Positions 1 to 7,709 are shown, counted from the first letter of the stretch. The stretch is 20,956 nt of DNA from JAPKEZ01 sp047638975 (GCA_047638975.1 JBLINB010000028.1:1-20956); one strand, 5' to 3'. Translations and numbers: made by a program. The notes: a model not told the origin generated them from the sequence alone.

Positions 1-183
1 ATGCGTTTGTGCCAAGGTAGCGAAACAGCTGAAATCCCGGTGCCTATTGGCATTTTCAAAGCCATCGAGCGTCCTGTTCTCGAAGAAGACATCTCGAAGC
101 AAGTAGCTATGGCTACCGAAAAGCTTGGTGTGGGTACCTTAGAGACCTTGCTGAATGCCGGCGAGACTTGGCAAATCGACTAA
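1..183 (+). CDS. 2-oxoacid:ferredoxin oxidoreductase beta subunit, C-terminal fragment
   Basis: Only the last 60 codons are present; the reading frame is open to the window edge, so the ATG at base 1 is probably internal. The segment resembles the C-terminal tail of the TPP-binding beta subunit (KorB/OforB type) of 2-oxoglutarate or 2-oxoacid:ferredoxin oxidoreductases: a P-x-P-x-G-(I/V)-F-x-A-x-x-R-P stretch near residues 14-25, then a helical segment and a closing L-L-x-x-G-x-T-W motif at residues 50-57. In the family this cytoplasmic subunit carries TPP and a 4Fe-4S cluster, but the binding residues lie upstream of the window. The assignment rests on recall of tail motifs and the 2-oxoacid preferred cannot be told. 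The last 45 bases overlap the 3' end of the convergent FAD oxidoreductase gene. Confidence 0.72.
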   Translation: MRLCQGSETAEIPVPIGIFKAIERPVLEEDISKQVAMATEKLGVGTLETLLNAGETWQID

Positions 184-1254
184 GCTTTTTCGCTGCGGCA
201 ATAGAGCCGCAGCGCTTGCATGCGCGCATGTACCGGTAAGCATCCAATCGCTTAATAATTGACCTACGGCATATGCTGTAGACATACCGTGCCCAGCAAG
301 CCCGGCCGCCCAAAACAAATTGCCGATGGCGGGGTCAGGGCCGACCACGAAATTACTGTCGGCGCTAAAGGTGCGTAAACCAGACCACAAGTGTTTAGGT
401 TGCAAGTCATGCAGCCCCGGTAACCAGTAATCTACTTTGCTTGCAACCGATTCGATGATAGTCGGATCAATGTTTTCGCCATATTGCGGATCAACCAGCT
501 GGTGGTCACACGCGGACATCAACAGACCATTGCTCTCTGGACGAAAGTAGAATTCGTTGGCGCCGGTATTCCAGACTACGGGCAAGTGATGAGACACTTG
601 CGGAAGTGCTCCGCTAACTATTAAGTGCCGGCGATAGGGTTGAAAAGGTTGATTAAGGCCTGTTCGCGAGCGTAGTTCATTGGCCCATCCACCGTTCGCG
701 ATAACGACTTGTTGTGCATAAATGGTTTCGCCTTCGCAGACCACACCACAGGCAGTATCTTTGTCAAAAAGTATTTTGTCGACTTTGCAATTTGTACGCA
801 CCTTTTGCTGTTCAAGAAATGCTTGCAATAAAGAATGAATATCAAGCGTACCTTCATCGGCAAAATGCCAGACATCGGCGTCGCGATCAGCGAAGTCAGG
901 GTAGTGCTTACGAATGTCAGCAACACAGCTGTTGACCGCGGACGGCATCCATTGCTGCGGTAAGCCACCTTTATCGGCGGTTATGTATAAGCCAACAGCA
1001 TCTATCAGTGGCTGCGTGCTGAATGAGCTCGGTGCATTACGGTAAAAATCGGCAGACTGCTGCGCGAGTAGCTGTAGGGCGGGCTGCGCAATCGCGGTGC
1101 GCAGAATTGCGGCATTACGCGAGCTAGAGTGCATCCCGGGATGATTCGCTTGCTCGAGTATTAAGATATCAGTGACGCCTGCCTGTTTTAACGACCAGGC
1201 TGTGGCTGCACCGGCTATTCCGGCACCGATGATAATTACTTGATGTGAACTCAT
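139..1254 (-). CDS. FAD-dependent oxidoreductase, DAO/D-amino acid dehydrogenase-like
   Basis: A 371-residue protein, the usual size for single-domain DAO-family flavoenzymes (D-arginine dehydrogenase, glycine/sarcosine oxidase, DadA). The N-terminus has the Rossmann dinucleotide-binding motif GAGIAGAATAW (residues 11-21), followed by an acidic strand end and an H-S-S-S-R-N-A-A segment at the position where D-arginine dehydrogenase-like enzymes have H-S-T-x-R-S-A-A. The C-terminal FAD signature is visible as V-V-G-P-D-P, F-W-A-A-G-L-A-G-H-G-M. The likely reaction is oxidation of an amine or amino acid, passing electrons to quinone or oxygen; the substrate cannot be read from sequence. It is divergent from mqnD with 52 bases between the start codons. 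Its final 15 codons run through the end of the convergent KorB-like gene, an unusually long 3' overlap. No Shine-Dalgarno site precedes the ATG. Confidence 0.85.
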   Translation of the reverse strand: MSSHQVIIIGAGIAGAATAWSLKQAGVTDILILEQANHPGMHSSSRNAAILRTAIAQPALQLLAQQSADFYRNAPSSFSTQPLIDAVGLYITADKGGLPQQWMPSAVNSCVADIRKHYPDFADRDADVWHFADEGTLDIHSLLQAFLEQQKVRTNCKVDKILFDKDTACGVVCEGETIYAQQVVIANGGWANELRSRTGLNQPFQPYRRHLIVSGALPQVSHHLPVVWNTGANEFYFRPESNGLLMSACDHQLVDPQYGENIDPTIIESVASKVDYWLPGLHDLQPKHLWSGLRTFSADSNFVVGPDPAIGNLFWAAGLAGHGMSTAYAVGQLLSDWMLTGTCAHASAAALLPQRKSLVDLPSLAGIQQGL

Positions 1255-1306
1255 TCGCTCGTTGTGGCGTATATTTTACAGTCGCGCTGTTAGAATTATC
1301 GCCAAC

Positions 1307-2161
1307 ATGGAAGCAACCGACCGTAGATTACTCCAACTTGGGCATAGCCCAGATCCAGATGACGCCTTTATGCATTATGCTTTGGCTGCCGACAAGCTTG
1401 ACGTTGGCGAACTCGAGTTCGAACACAAGCTTGAAGACATCGAAACCTTGAATAAGCGCGCAGTACGCGGCGAATACGAAATCACTGCGGTGTCGATTCA
1501 CGGTTATGCCTTCGTTGCCGACAAGTACTGCTTATTGAATCATGGCGCATCGATGGGCGAAGGATACGGTCCACGCATCGTAGCTCGTGAAGAAATGAAG
1601 ATCGAAGATTTGCAAAAGGGCAAAGGTAAGCGTATCGCCATTCCGGGTGAATGGACATCTGCTCACTTAGCATCGCAAATGTACATCGGTGAATACGATT
1701 ACGGTTTAGTCGAGTTTGACAAAATCCCTGACGCTGTTGAAAATGGCGAGTACGATGCCGGAGTGTTAATTCACGAAGGACAACTTACTTTTCAAGATCA
1801 AGGTCTAGTGCTATTGCGCGACTTAGGCGAATGGTGGCAAACAGAAAATTCTGGCCTGCCGTTACCACTTGGTGGTAACACAGTGCGTCGCGATTTAGGC
1901 GATTTGATCCCACGCGTTTCACAACTGTTGCAAGATAGCATCCGTTACGGATTAGAAAACCGCGTCGAAGCCGTTGAGTATGCATTGCAATGGGGACGCG
2001 ACCTTAGTGTTGAACAAGCCGACGAATTCATCGGCATGTACGTCAATGATCGTACTTTAGATTACGGTGATGATGGCCGCGAGGCCGTTAAATTGTTCTT
2101 AGGGCGTGCACATAAGATGGGTCTGATCCCAGAGATGCCGCCACTAGACTTTCATCGCTAG
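1307..2161 (+). CDS. mqnD: 1,4-dihydroxy-6-naphthoate synthase (menaquinone, futalosine pathway)
   Basis: A 284-residue protein with hallmark MqnD motifs: L-G-H-S-P-D-P-D-D-A-F-M near the N-terminus, a G-Y-G-P segment, a V-L-I-H-E-G-Q-L-T-F motif and G-L-P-L-P-L-G-G-N in the middle of the chain. MqnD converts cyclic dehypoxanthinyl futalosine to 1,4-dihydroxy-6-naphthoate in the cytoplasm, a late step of the futalosine route to menaquinone; the fold resembles periplasmic binding proteins. A TTG at 1262 would add 15 residues with no family counterpart, so I chose the ATG at 1307, which matches the usual family length of about 280. The preceding 52 bases hold no clear Shine-Dalgarno site and no convincing promoter. 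The stop codon TAG (2159-2161) overlaps the stop of the convergent gene in a shared CTAG. No other menaquinone gene is in the window. Confidence 0.93.
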   Translation: MEATDRRLLQLGHSPDPDDAFMHYALAADKLDVGELEFEHKLEDIETLNKRAVRGEYEITAVSIHGYAFVADKYCLLNHGASMGEGYGPRIVAREEMKIEDLQKGKGKRIAIPGEWTSAHLASQMYIGEYDYGLVEFDKIPDAVENGEYDAGVLIHEGQLTFQDQGLVLLRDLGEWWQTENSGLPLPLGGNTVRRDLGDLIPRVSQLLQDSIRYGLENRVEAVEYALQWGRDLSVEQADEFIGMYVNDRTLDYGDDGREAVKLFLGRAHKMGLIPEMPPLDFHR

Positions 2162-5100
2162 TCGCCAAGCGCTTCACGCGCTTTTTGTAAATTGCTTGCT
2201 ACCGATTTATCGTCGGGTTGCAGGCTAAGTGCTGTCTCATAAGCAGCGATAGCACCGGCGTAATCTTTGATTAGGTGTTTTGCGTAGCCAAGGCCAGAAA
2301 ATGCTTCAAAGACGTAGGGGCCAGTCGCGATCGCTTCTTCGAAGTACTCGATAGATAGTTCGAGGCGTTGCGATTCGACTAAAGCGCGCGCCGTCTGCAA
2401 GTAAATAAACCCAGTTTGAAATTCGCGAGCGGTTTCGACTAATTCACGTTGGTTAAATGCAAACTCGAGCGGTAATAAGCTAGGCTTCGGCACATCATTT
2501 AACCAGCGTCCGGCAAAAGGTAGGGCCGCCTCCAGACGTTGTTCGTCGAGCATGTTAAGTAACTTGAAATCTTCAACTAGCACTTCGATGTCAACTACGC
2601 CCAGATAAAAGGCCACTAGGTTTCCGCGGGCATCAATCAAGAATGAAGACGGCGTCGGCATCGCGATATCACGGCGCATCAGTGTGCGCTGCATCACGTC
2701 TAAAATAGTAAGGCACGCGTCGGTGGCTTGCGCACTCGGCGCCGTCCAGTTGGGCGGTGTTTGGCTCGAGCTAACGTTGAGCGCAATCGGCATCACATTA
2801 AAGTCTATGAACTGTTGTTGATGCGCCATAATGCCACTAAGTTCACCGATGCACGGCGCACAGGTCTCCGACCACAGGTTTATTAATATCGCTTTTGACT
2901 GCGGAGTAGCCAGGGCCGCAGTGCGTCCGGTGCCAAATAAAGATACGCTTTCATTGTCAGACTTAATCATTGTTAAACGCGGCATCGGAATCGCATAGGG
3001 CAAAACGATGCGTGCAAAAGTTTGCTGTGGCGCATCAAATTTGTCTGTCGATAACGTGGATGCCACCTCGATAACTTCTTCAGTGCTATGGCGCGCATCT
3101 ACAGTCAATAGTTCTTGACTTTGTGTAGCGACATAACGCTGCCTAGATGTTTCGGCATTTAGATTGTCGCCCCTAAAGTCTTGCTGACTACCGTCTGGCC
3201 ACTTGACTACAATTTTTGACACGCTGTTCTGGCCTAGTCCGAAATGTAACCATGCCGATGCTTGCGACTGATAACCACTGCCAGCGCGGCGGGTCTGCGA
3301 GAGGATCGTTTGCTCACTGTCATTAAGATGCACTTCGATGCGCGCGCCAATAGCATCACTATTTGCTTTGCCTATTAATTTGAGTTGCAGGTAGCCGTTT
3401 TCTGATTCTAGTTTGTTACGCATAATGCGCAAGCGTGGCGCAGTGCGATTAGTGATGATTAAATCGAGGTCGCCATCAAAATCAATGTCGTGGGCGACCG
3501 CAGAGCGACCGTCATCTTTGAAATCAAGACCACTGATTGCTGACGCATCGGCAAAAGTGCTGTCGCCTAAATTAACAAACATACAGTTGGGCTCGTTGCC
3601 GCTCCATGACTTCCCTTGGCTGATTAATTTATTTATTTCTATCCAGCCCTCTTTGTACTCATCATTGCTGCTGTTAGTTTCTGGTGATAGCGACACGACC
3701 TGTCGCCAGAAAAAACTTCACAAGTCGTCGTTTTCGTCATTGGTGGTGAAGCCATTGGGGACAAAAATATCGGCGAGCGTATCGTTATTGTAGTCAAAGA
3801 AGATCGAACCCCATGCCCAACGCCCCATGCTAGTTTTACTGCGCTGCGACACATCTTTAAAAGTGCCATCGCCCATGTTTTTGAATAAAGTATTACCGCC
3901 AGCATGCCGTTGCATTTGCGAACGCGTCGCAGCAGATGCACTTTGCATGAAGTCGCGTTGATAAGTGATGCGTTGTCCGGCACTTGAATACATGTTACTT
4001 ACATATAAGTCGATGTTGCCGTCGTTGTCGTAATCGGCCCAACTGACCGCCATGCCCGCCGAGATGTCTTCGACACCAGCTGCTGCGGCAACGTCAGTGA
4101 ACTTGCCTTGATCATTGCGATAGAGGTTGTTGCGCCCGTAATCGTTAGCCACATATAAATCTTGATCGCCATCGTTATCGTAATCTTCGAATGATGCTGC
4201 AAAACTAAAACGCATATTGTTGACAGCTAAGCCAACTTCGGTAGTGACATCTTTGAATTGCAAATCGCCAAGGTTATGCATCAAGAAGTTGTCTAGGCCA
4301 TTATTCGCATCGTCATAGGGTTGTGGCACAACCTGATTTTCATATGGATTAAGATAGCGGCAAACATAAATATCGAGCAAGCCGTCGCCGTTGTAATCAG
4401 CAGCAGCCAGCGAGGTTGCTTCGGGTGCTTGAATCGTCGCGGCAATTGTAAATACCCCGTTTCCGTCATTGGCGAAAACGACTAGTGATCCAGGGAAAGC
4501 ACTAATTAAATCAAGGTCGTTGTCGTTGTCGAGGTCGAGAAACAGCGCGCTGCGCGAAGCCTCAAAAAAATCAAGCCCGGCGCTCGAAGAATAATCTTCA
4601 AACACACCTGATGAAACTTGCAGTAGTAATTTATTCGGCAAGCCAGCTGGTTGCGGCAGATAAATATCGTCGAGGCCGTTGTTATCTACATCGGCAATCG
4701 CAACGCCTTGATGAGATTTGGTAGAAATACCTAAGCTCGAAGGAATATGCTTTTGCCAAAAATTTAGGCTCGGCGCTAATTGCCCGGCGTAATTAATATT
4801 CTGCAGAGTGCTGTTTGAAACGTCTTCGAATAGGGTGTGCTCGCTAGTTAACTGTTCGCAATCTAACACTTTTACCAACCCCATCATGAGTTGCGGTTTG
4901 GCAATCCAGTTAATCAACAAATTCGCATTTTGCTGGACGTTTTTCTCTTGCAACTTGTAGTGACTTAACATAATCACTTTGGTCGCGTAACCACTAGCTG
5001 TTTTACTGACCCCGACAATTTTGTATTTTGTGTGACCTTTGCCAGTATTAAACCAAAACTCTGCCGCCGAGTTCGCGCGCATTACTCGTGTGCTACTATC

Positions 5101-5259
5101 AGCAAAGACCTCTGTGAAATCAGCTCTGATAATTGCATGACCGTTTGTTTTCAGCACACCCATTGCCTGTTTAGAAATGTCTTCGAATTGTTGAAGACTA
5201 TCCTCTGTTTGGCTACTAGCGCAACCAAGAACTGCAATGAGGCATGCTGCGAACAACAT
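2158..5259 (-). CDS. Predicted selenoprotein: VCBS/FG-GAP, ASPIC/UnbV, thioredoxin-like and TPR lipoprotein
   Basis: I read this as one 1,033-residue protein whose codon 514 (TGA, 3718-3720) is selenocysteine. Residues 1-13 form a short hydrophobic leader ending V-L-G-C, a plausible lipobox. Calcium-loop FG-GAP/VCBS repeats (D-x-D-x-D/N-G-x-x-D type) start near residues 190, 242, 289, 360, 410, 490 and 591, enough for a seven-bladed propeller. Sec falls between repeats six and seven. An ASPIC/UnbV domain follows (about 637-696), then a thioredoxin-like domain with CAPC at 800-803 and a P-T-P segment later, then TPR-like helices (about 950-1026). The two halves share a frame, and the residues right after the UGA, SFFWRQVVS, are consistent with uninterrupted family sequence. 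A hairpin with bacterial SECIS geometry follows the UGA. The start overlaps the aldehyde dehydrogenase stop as TAATG, implying coupling. Location is probably periplasmic or membrane-tethered. Substrate unknown. The alternative is a nonsense-mutated pseudogene. Confidence 0.86.
3678..3717 (-). promoter_or_regulatory. Bacterial SECIS element (bSECIS) hairpin
   Basis: Directly visible on the minus-strand RNA: a lower stem UUUCUG (3712-3707) pairs with CAGAAA (3683-3678), and an upper stem GCGACA (3706-3701) pairs with UGUCGC (3695-3690), giving 12 Watson-Crick pairs. The apical loop is GGUCG (3700-3696). A six-base bulge (3689-3684) lies on the 3' side. The loop begins 17 nt after the UGA, inside the 16-37 nt range described for bacterial SECIS elements, and has G at its first two positions as that model requires. 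E. coli fdhF has an apical GGUC at 18 nt from its UGA, where SelB binds. The element lies entirely within coding sequence, as expected in bacteria. Inference: it recruits SelB with Sec-tRNA. Confidence 0.85.
3718..3720 (-). other. In-frame UGA recoded as selenocysteine (Sec514)
   Basis: On the minus strand the codons read D-D-L-TGA-S-F-F-W-R-Q-V-V. There are 513 open codons upstream and 519 downstream in the same frame with no other stop. The only start candidate that would make the downstream half a separate gene is a GTG at 3696, which has no Shine-Dalgarno site, lies inside the predicted SECIS apical region and would drop the seven codons just after the UGA. Termination here would yield a propeller lacking its last blade and all downstream domains. 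Confidence 0.86.
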
Positions 5260-6728
5260 TAATCTAGGCTAAGCCAAATCGATTTACTTTCGGTGTAGGT
5301 ATCAAGCGCATGCGCACCTAATTCACGTCCGAAGCCAGACTCGCCGAAGCCACCGAAGGACATGCTTGGGTCATACATGTTGTAAGTGTTAACCCACACC
5401 GTGCCGGCGCGTAGTTTCTTGGCAAAGCTTAGAGCGCGTCCGATATCGCGCGTGAAGACGCCGGCAGCTAATCCATAGCGCGTGTTATGCGCAATTTCTA
5501 AGGCATGCTCTTCGTCGTCAAAGGGTATGACGGCAACAACAGGTCCGAAGACTTCTTCTTGCGCTAGAGCCGAGTCTGGATCAACGTCAGCAAAGACCGT
5601 TGCTTCGATATAAAATCCTTTGCCGCCGCCCACTTGATCGCGCAGAGAATTTCCTCCGGCAACTAGGCGTGCACCATCTGACTTAGCTTGCTCAATGGCT
5701 GCAAGCACTTTGTCGTATTGCGCTGCGTTGCACACTGGCCCCATACGCGTGCCTTCGGCTGTAGGGTGACCGACTGTAGTCTTGCCCGCAATGGTCGCTA
5801 GAGACTCTACAAACTCGTCGTAGATTTCGCGCTGCACTAATACACGTGAACCCGCCGCGCAGACTTCGCCTTTGTTGTAAAAAATACCAGAGGCTGCACC
5901 GCGTACTGCCGCTTTAAGGTTGGCGTCAGCAAAAACAATGTTCGGCGACTTGCCGCCGAGTTCTAGAGTGACGCGCTTTAGGCTCTCGGCACATTCGCGC
6001 TGGATTAATTTGCCAACCGCAGAGCTACCGGTGAATGAAACCTTGTCTACTTGCGGGTGCTGCACCAACTTCATGCCGACCTCAGGGCCGCTGCCGGTCA
6101 CAACATTTAGTACTCCGTCTGGTAATCCAGCTTCGCTACCAAGTTGAGCCAACCACTGTGAACTGTGCGAAGTAAACTCGCTAGGCTTTAGCACGATAGT
6201 GTTACCGCAAGCGAGGGCAGGAGCGATCTTCCAGGCTGCCATTAGAATTGGGAAATTCCAGGGGGTGATGAACGCACATACGCCGACTGGCATACGCATA
6301 TTTAGCCCCATATTGTTGCCAGGCAAATCGATGACATCACCAGTCATTTTAGTGACCCAGCCAGCGTAGTATCGGAAAATTTCAGCGACAAGCGGCACTT
6401 CAATCTTGCCTGAGTCAAACGGTGTTTTGCCGGCGTCCAAAATCTCGCATTCTACTAATTTGGCACGATTTTCGTCAATGAGCTCAGCAAAGCGCCATAA
6501 AATCTTGGCGCGCTTGGCTGGCATCATATTTGTCCATTTTGGATTGGCAAATGCGGCTGCGGCTGCCGAAACGGCAGCATTTACATCTTTTTCATCGCCA
6601 GCAGGTATTTTTGCGAAAACCTCTTCTGTAGCAGGGTTTACGCAGTCTATTAACTTTTCTGAGGATGGAGTAGCCCAATTTCCGTTGATGAAATGTTGGA
6701 CTGGGGGTAGGTTTTCGTTAGAAGTCAA
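5259..6728 (-). CDS. NAD(P)-dependent aldehyde dehydrogenase
   Basis: About 489 residues when started at the TTG at 6726-6728, the normal length for a class 1/2-type aldehyde dehydrogenase. Counting from that start, the catalytic Glu is E256 in L-E-L-G-G-K and the nucleophilic Cys is C290 in N-K-G-E-V-C-A-A-G. The F-T-G-S nucleotide-contact loop and the C-terminal G-F-G-E-S-G-F-G-R-E-L-G motif are also present. It oxidises an aldehyde to its acid with NAD(P)+ in the cytoplasm. The motifs look closest to betaine-aldehyde/phenylacetaldehyde dehydrogenase-type enzymes, but the substrate is not determinable. An ATG at 6791 would add 21 residues, but a good promoter (6762-6791) lies inside that extension, so the shorter form is preferred. 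The stop overlaps the start of the selenoprotein gene (TAATG), so the two probably form an operon. Confidence 0.88.
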   Translation of the reverse strand: MTSNENLPPVQHFINGNWATPSSEKLIDCVNPATEEVFAKIPAGDEKDVNAAVSAAAAAFANPKWTNMMPAKRAKILWRFAELIDENRAKLVECEILDAGKTPFDSGKIEVPLVAEIFRYYAGWVTKMTGDVIDLPGNNMGLNMRMPVGVCAFITPWNFPILMAAWKIAPALACGNTIVLKPSEFTSHSSQWLAQLGSEAGLPDGVLNVVTGSGPEVGMKLVQHPQVDKVSFTGSSAVGKLIQRECAESLKRVTLELGGKSPNIVFADANLKAAVRGAASGIFYNKGEVCAAGSRVLVQREIYDEFVESLATIAGKTTVGHPTAEGTRMGPVCNAAQYDKVLAAIEQAKSDGARLVAGGNSLRDQVGGGKGFYIEATVFADVDPDSALAQEEVFGPVVAVIPFDDEEHALEIAHNTRYGLAAGVFTRDIGRALSFAKKLRAGTVWVNTYNMYDPSMSFGGFGESGFGRELGAHALDTYTESKSIWLSLD

Positions 6729-6761
6729 AATTATTAGGAGAAAGGGGTGTAGCGAAGCCTT

Positions 6762-6791
6762 ATCATAGCCGATTGTAAGCACTGTAAGCAA
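6762..6791 (-). promoter_or_regulatory. Putative sigma-70 promoter for aldehyde dehydrogenase/selenoprotein operon
   Basis: Minus strand TTGCTT (6791-6786), 18-base spacer, TATGAT (6767-6762). Transcription would start near 6755, about 27 bases before the TTG start at 6728. An 8-base direct repeat TGTAAGCA (6774-6781 and 6783-6790, plus-strand reading) overlaps the -35 box and spacer and could be an operator. Confidence 0.5.
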
Positions 6792-6800
6792 ATTGTTCAG

Positions 6801-7211
6801 ATGACTGACGATTCAATCGAAAATAAGAAGTTAAATGTAGCTGTTTTAATCGGAGAAGATTTTTTCCGAGAACGCACATTCGGCGCAATCACCGCCTTGG
6901 CAGCAAATCCAATGGCGTTTGGGTACTCAGATACACTCCTCGACGAGTTGGTCGCTGCAAAGCCAATAGGCATTGTTATCGACTTAGAAGACGAGGGCTT
7001 TAGTGGTCTTTCGGTAGTGGCTGCAATACGCGCTACGCCCGAGCTAGCTGAGGTGCCATATGTTGCTTACGCCGCTTTTGATCGCGAAGACATTATCGTT
7101 AGCGCCGAAGCACTAGGTGTAAACCTTGTAATGCGCTCGGTTTATGCCGCAGAGCTAGTCAAACGCATCCAAGGCTTTTTGCCAGCTGACGAAGGCGATA
7201 GCGACGAGTAG
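6801..7211 (+). CDS. Stand-alone, probably degenerate response-regulator receiver domain
   Basis: A 136-residue protein with the alternating beta/alpha pattern of a CheY-like receiver and no output domain. D61 in I-V-I-D-L-E-D-E-G-F-S-G lies where the phospho-accepting Asp is expected, followed by the usual G and hydrophobic alpha3. E19-D20 may stand in for the acidic pair. The conserved Thr/Ser after beta4 appears to be Tyr/Ala (V-A-Y-A-A-F) and the conserved Lys after beta5 appears to be Arg/Ser (V-M-R-S). The C-terminus is acidic (D-E-G-D-S-D-E). These changes suggest it is unphosphorylated or uses non-standard signalling. It is divergent from the aldehyde dehydrogenase operon. No histidine kinase is nearby, so the partner is unknown. 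No Shine-Dalgarno site precedes the ATG. Confidence 0.6.
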   Translation: MTDDSIENKKLNVAVLIGEDFFRERTFGAITALAANPMAFGYSDTLLDELVAAKPIGIVIDLEDEGFSGLSVVAAIRATPELAEVPYVAYAAFDREDIIVSAEALGVNLVMRSVYAAELVKRIQGFLPADEGDSDE

Positions 7212-7220
7212 AGTGCGCAC

Positions 7221-7249
7221 TTGCGCATATTCGGTTTTTTGTGTATAAT
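7221..7249 (+). promoter_or_regulatory. Sigma-70-type promoter for the ArsC/Spx-like gene
   Basis: TTGCGC (7221-7226), 17-base spacer, perfect TATAAT (7244-7249). Transcription should start near 7256. This is the best promoter match in the window. Confidence 0.8.
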
Positions 7250-7259
7250 AAACGACCTT

Positions 7260-7280
7260 AAAGGCACTTTTCGTGCTTTT
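7260..7280 (+). promoter_or_regulatory. 5'-terminal leader stem-loop of the ArsC/Spx-like mRNA
   Basis: AAAGGCAC (7260-7267) pairs with GUGCUUUU (7273-7280) around a five-base loop, including one G-U pair, and U continues to 7281. It starts about four bases after the predicted transcription start. It could be a stabilising 5' hairpin or a weak attenuator; the following 24 bases before the ATG are A/C-rich and look unstructured. Confidence 0.5.
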
Positions 7281-7304
7281 TGGTCTCAACACAAGAAATA
7301 ACCC

Positions 7305-7649
7305 ATGGTTAAACTCTACATTAAACCAAGCTGCAAAGTTTGTCAAAAAGCTGCCAAATACCTCAAGAAGAAGAAAATCGACTTCGAAGAGCTAGACATA
7401 ATGGTAAGCCCGCCAGCAAAGAAATTGCTCGAAAAGGCAGTTGATGCGAATGACCCTAAGTCAGCATTTAACACTAAATCTAAAGGTTACAAAGAGCATG
7501 GCATTGCCGAAGCTACTTTTAACACCAAGAAAGAAGTCGTAGATTTGTTGCGCTCTAATCCAGATATGATTCGTCGTCCACTTTTGGCACGTAACGAAAA
7601 GGCTATCTTGGGTTTCGACGAGGCCGACTACGCAACATTCTTGCGTTAA
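7305..7649 (+). CDS. ArsC/Spx-family thioredoxin-fold protein
   Basis: A 114-residue protein of the ArsC/YffB/Spx family. The N-terminal strand leads into a C-K-V-C motif (C10-C13), followed by the lysine-rich helix and F-E-E-L-D-I strand typical of the family. The C-terminal part has R-R-P-L-L-A-R, the usual R-x-P-(I/L) region that contacts substrate or partner, then I-L-G-F. Family members are glutaredoxin-coupled arsenate reductases, Spx-type RNA-polymerase-binding regulators, or uncharacterised YffB-like proteins. The CxxC resembles Spx, but the RNA-polymerase-binding residue cannot be judged by eye, so I do not choose. It is a single-gene transcription unit: strong promoter at 7221-7249, leader hairpin, and perfect intrinsic terminator at 7666-7696. 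Confidence 0.82.
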   Translation: MVKLYIKPSCKVCQKAAKYLKKKKIDFEELDIMVSPPAKKLLEKAVDANDPKSAFNTKSKGYKEHGIAEATFNTKKEVVDLLRSNPDMIRRPLLARNEKAILGFDEADYATFLR

Positions 7650-7665
7650 GCCGAAAACTTAAGCA

Positions 7666-7696
7666 ACCGACCGCGTTATTCGCGGTCGGTTTTTTT
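7666..7696 (+). terminator. Intrinsic terminator after the ArsC/Spx-like gene
   Basis: A perfect 10-bp stem, ACCGACCGCG (7666-7675) with its complement (7681-7690), a five-base TTATT loop and a run of seven T (7690-7696). It lies 17 bases after the stop codon and ends 13 bases before the fdhD start. Confidence 0.95.
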
Positions 7697-7709
7697 ATAC
7701 ACTATCTTC

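Noticed and set aside
1262..1306. TTG start adding 15 residues to MqnD
   Set aside because: The extra residues do not fit the family N-terminus, and the ATG at 1307 gives the normal length.
2158..3696. Independent gene starting at GTG 3696
   Set aside because: It has no Shine-Dalgarno site, begins inside the SECIS apical region and continues exactly the frame and family of the upstream half. A Sec readthrough explains both halves.
6729..6791. ATG start adding 21 residues to the aldehyde dehydrogenase
   Set aside because: The segment holds a good -35/-10 promoter pair and has no family counterpart; TTG at 6728 gives the usual length.
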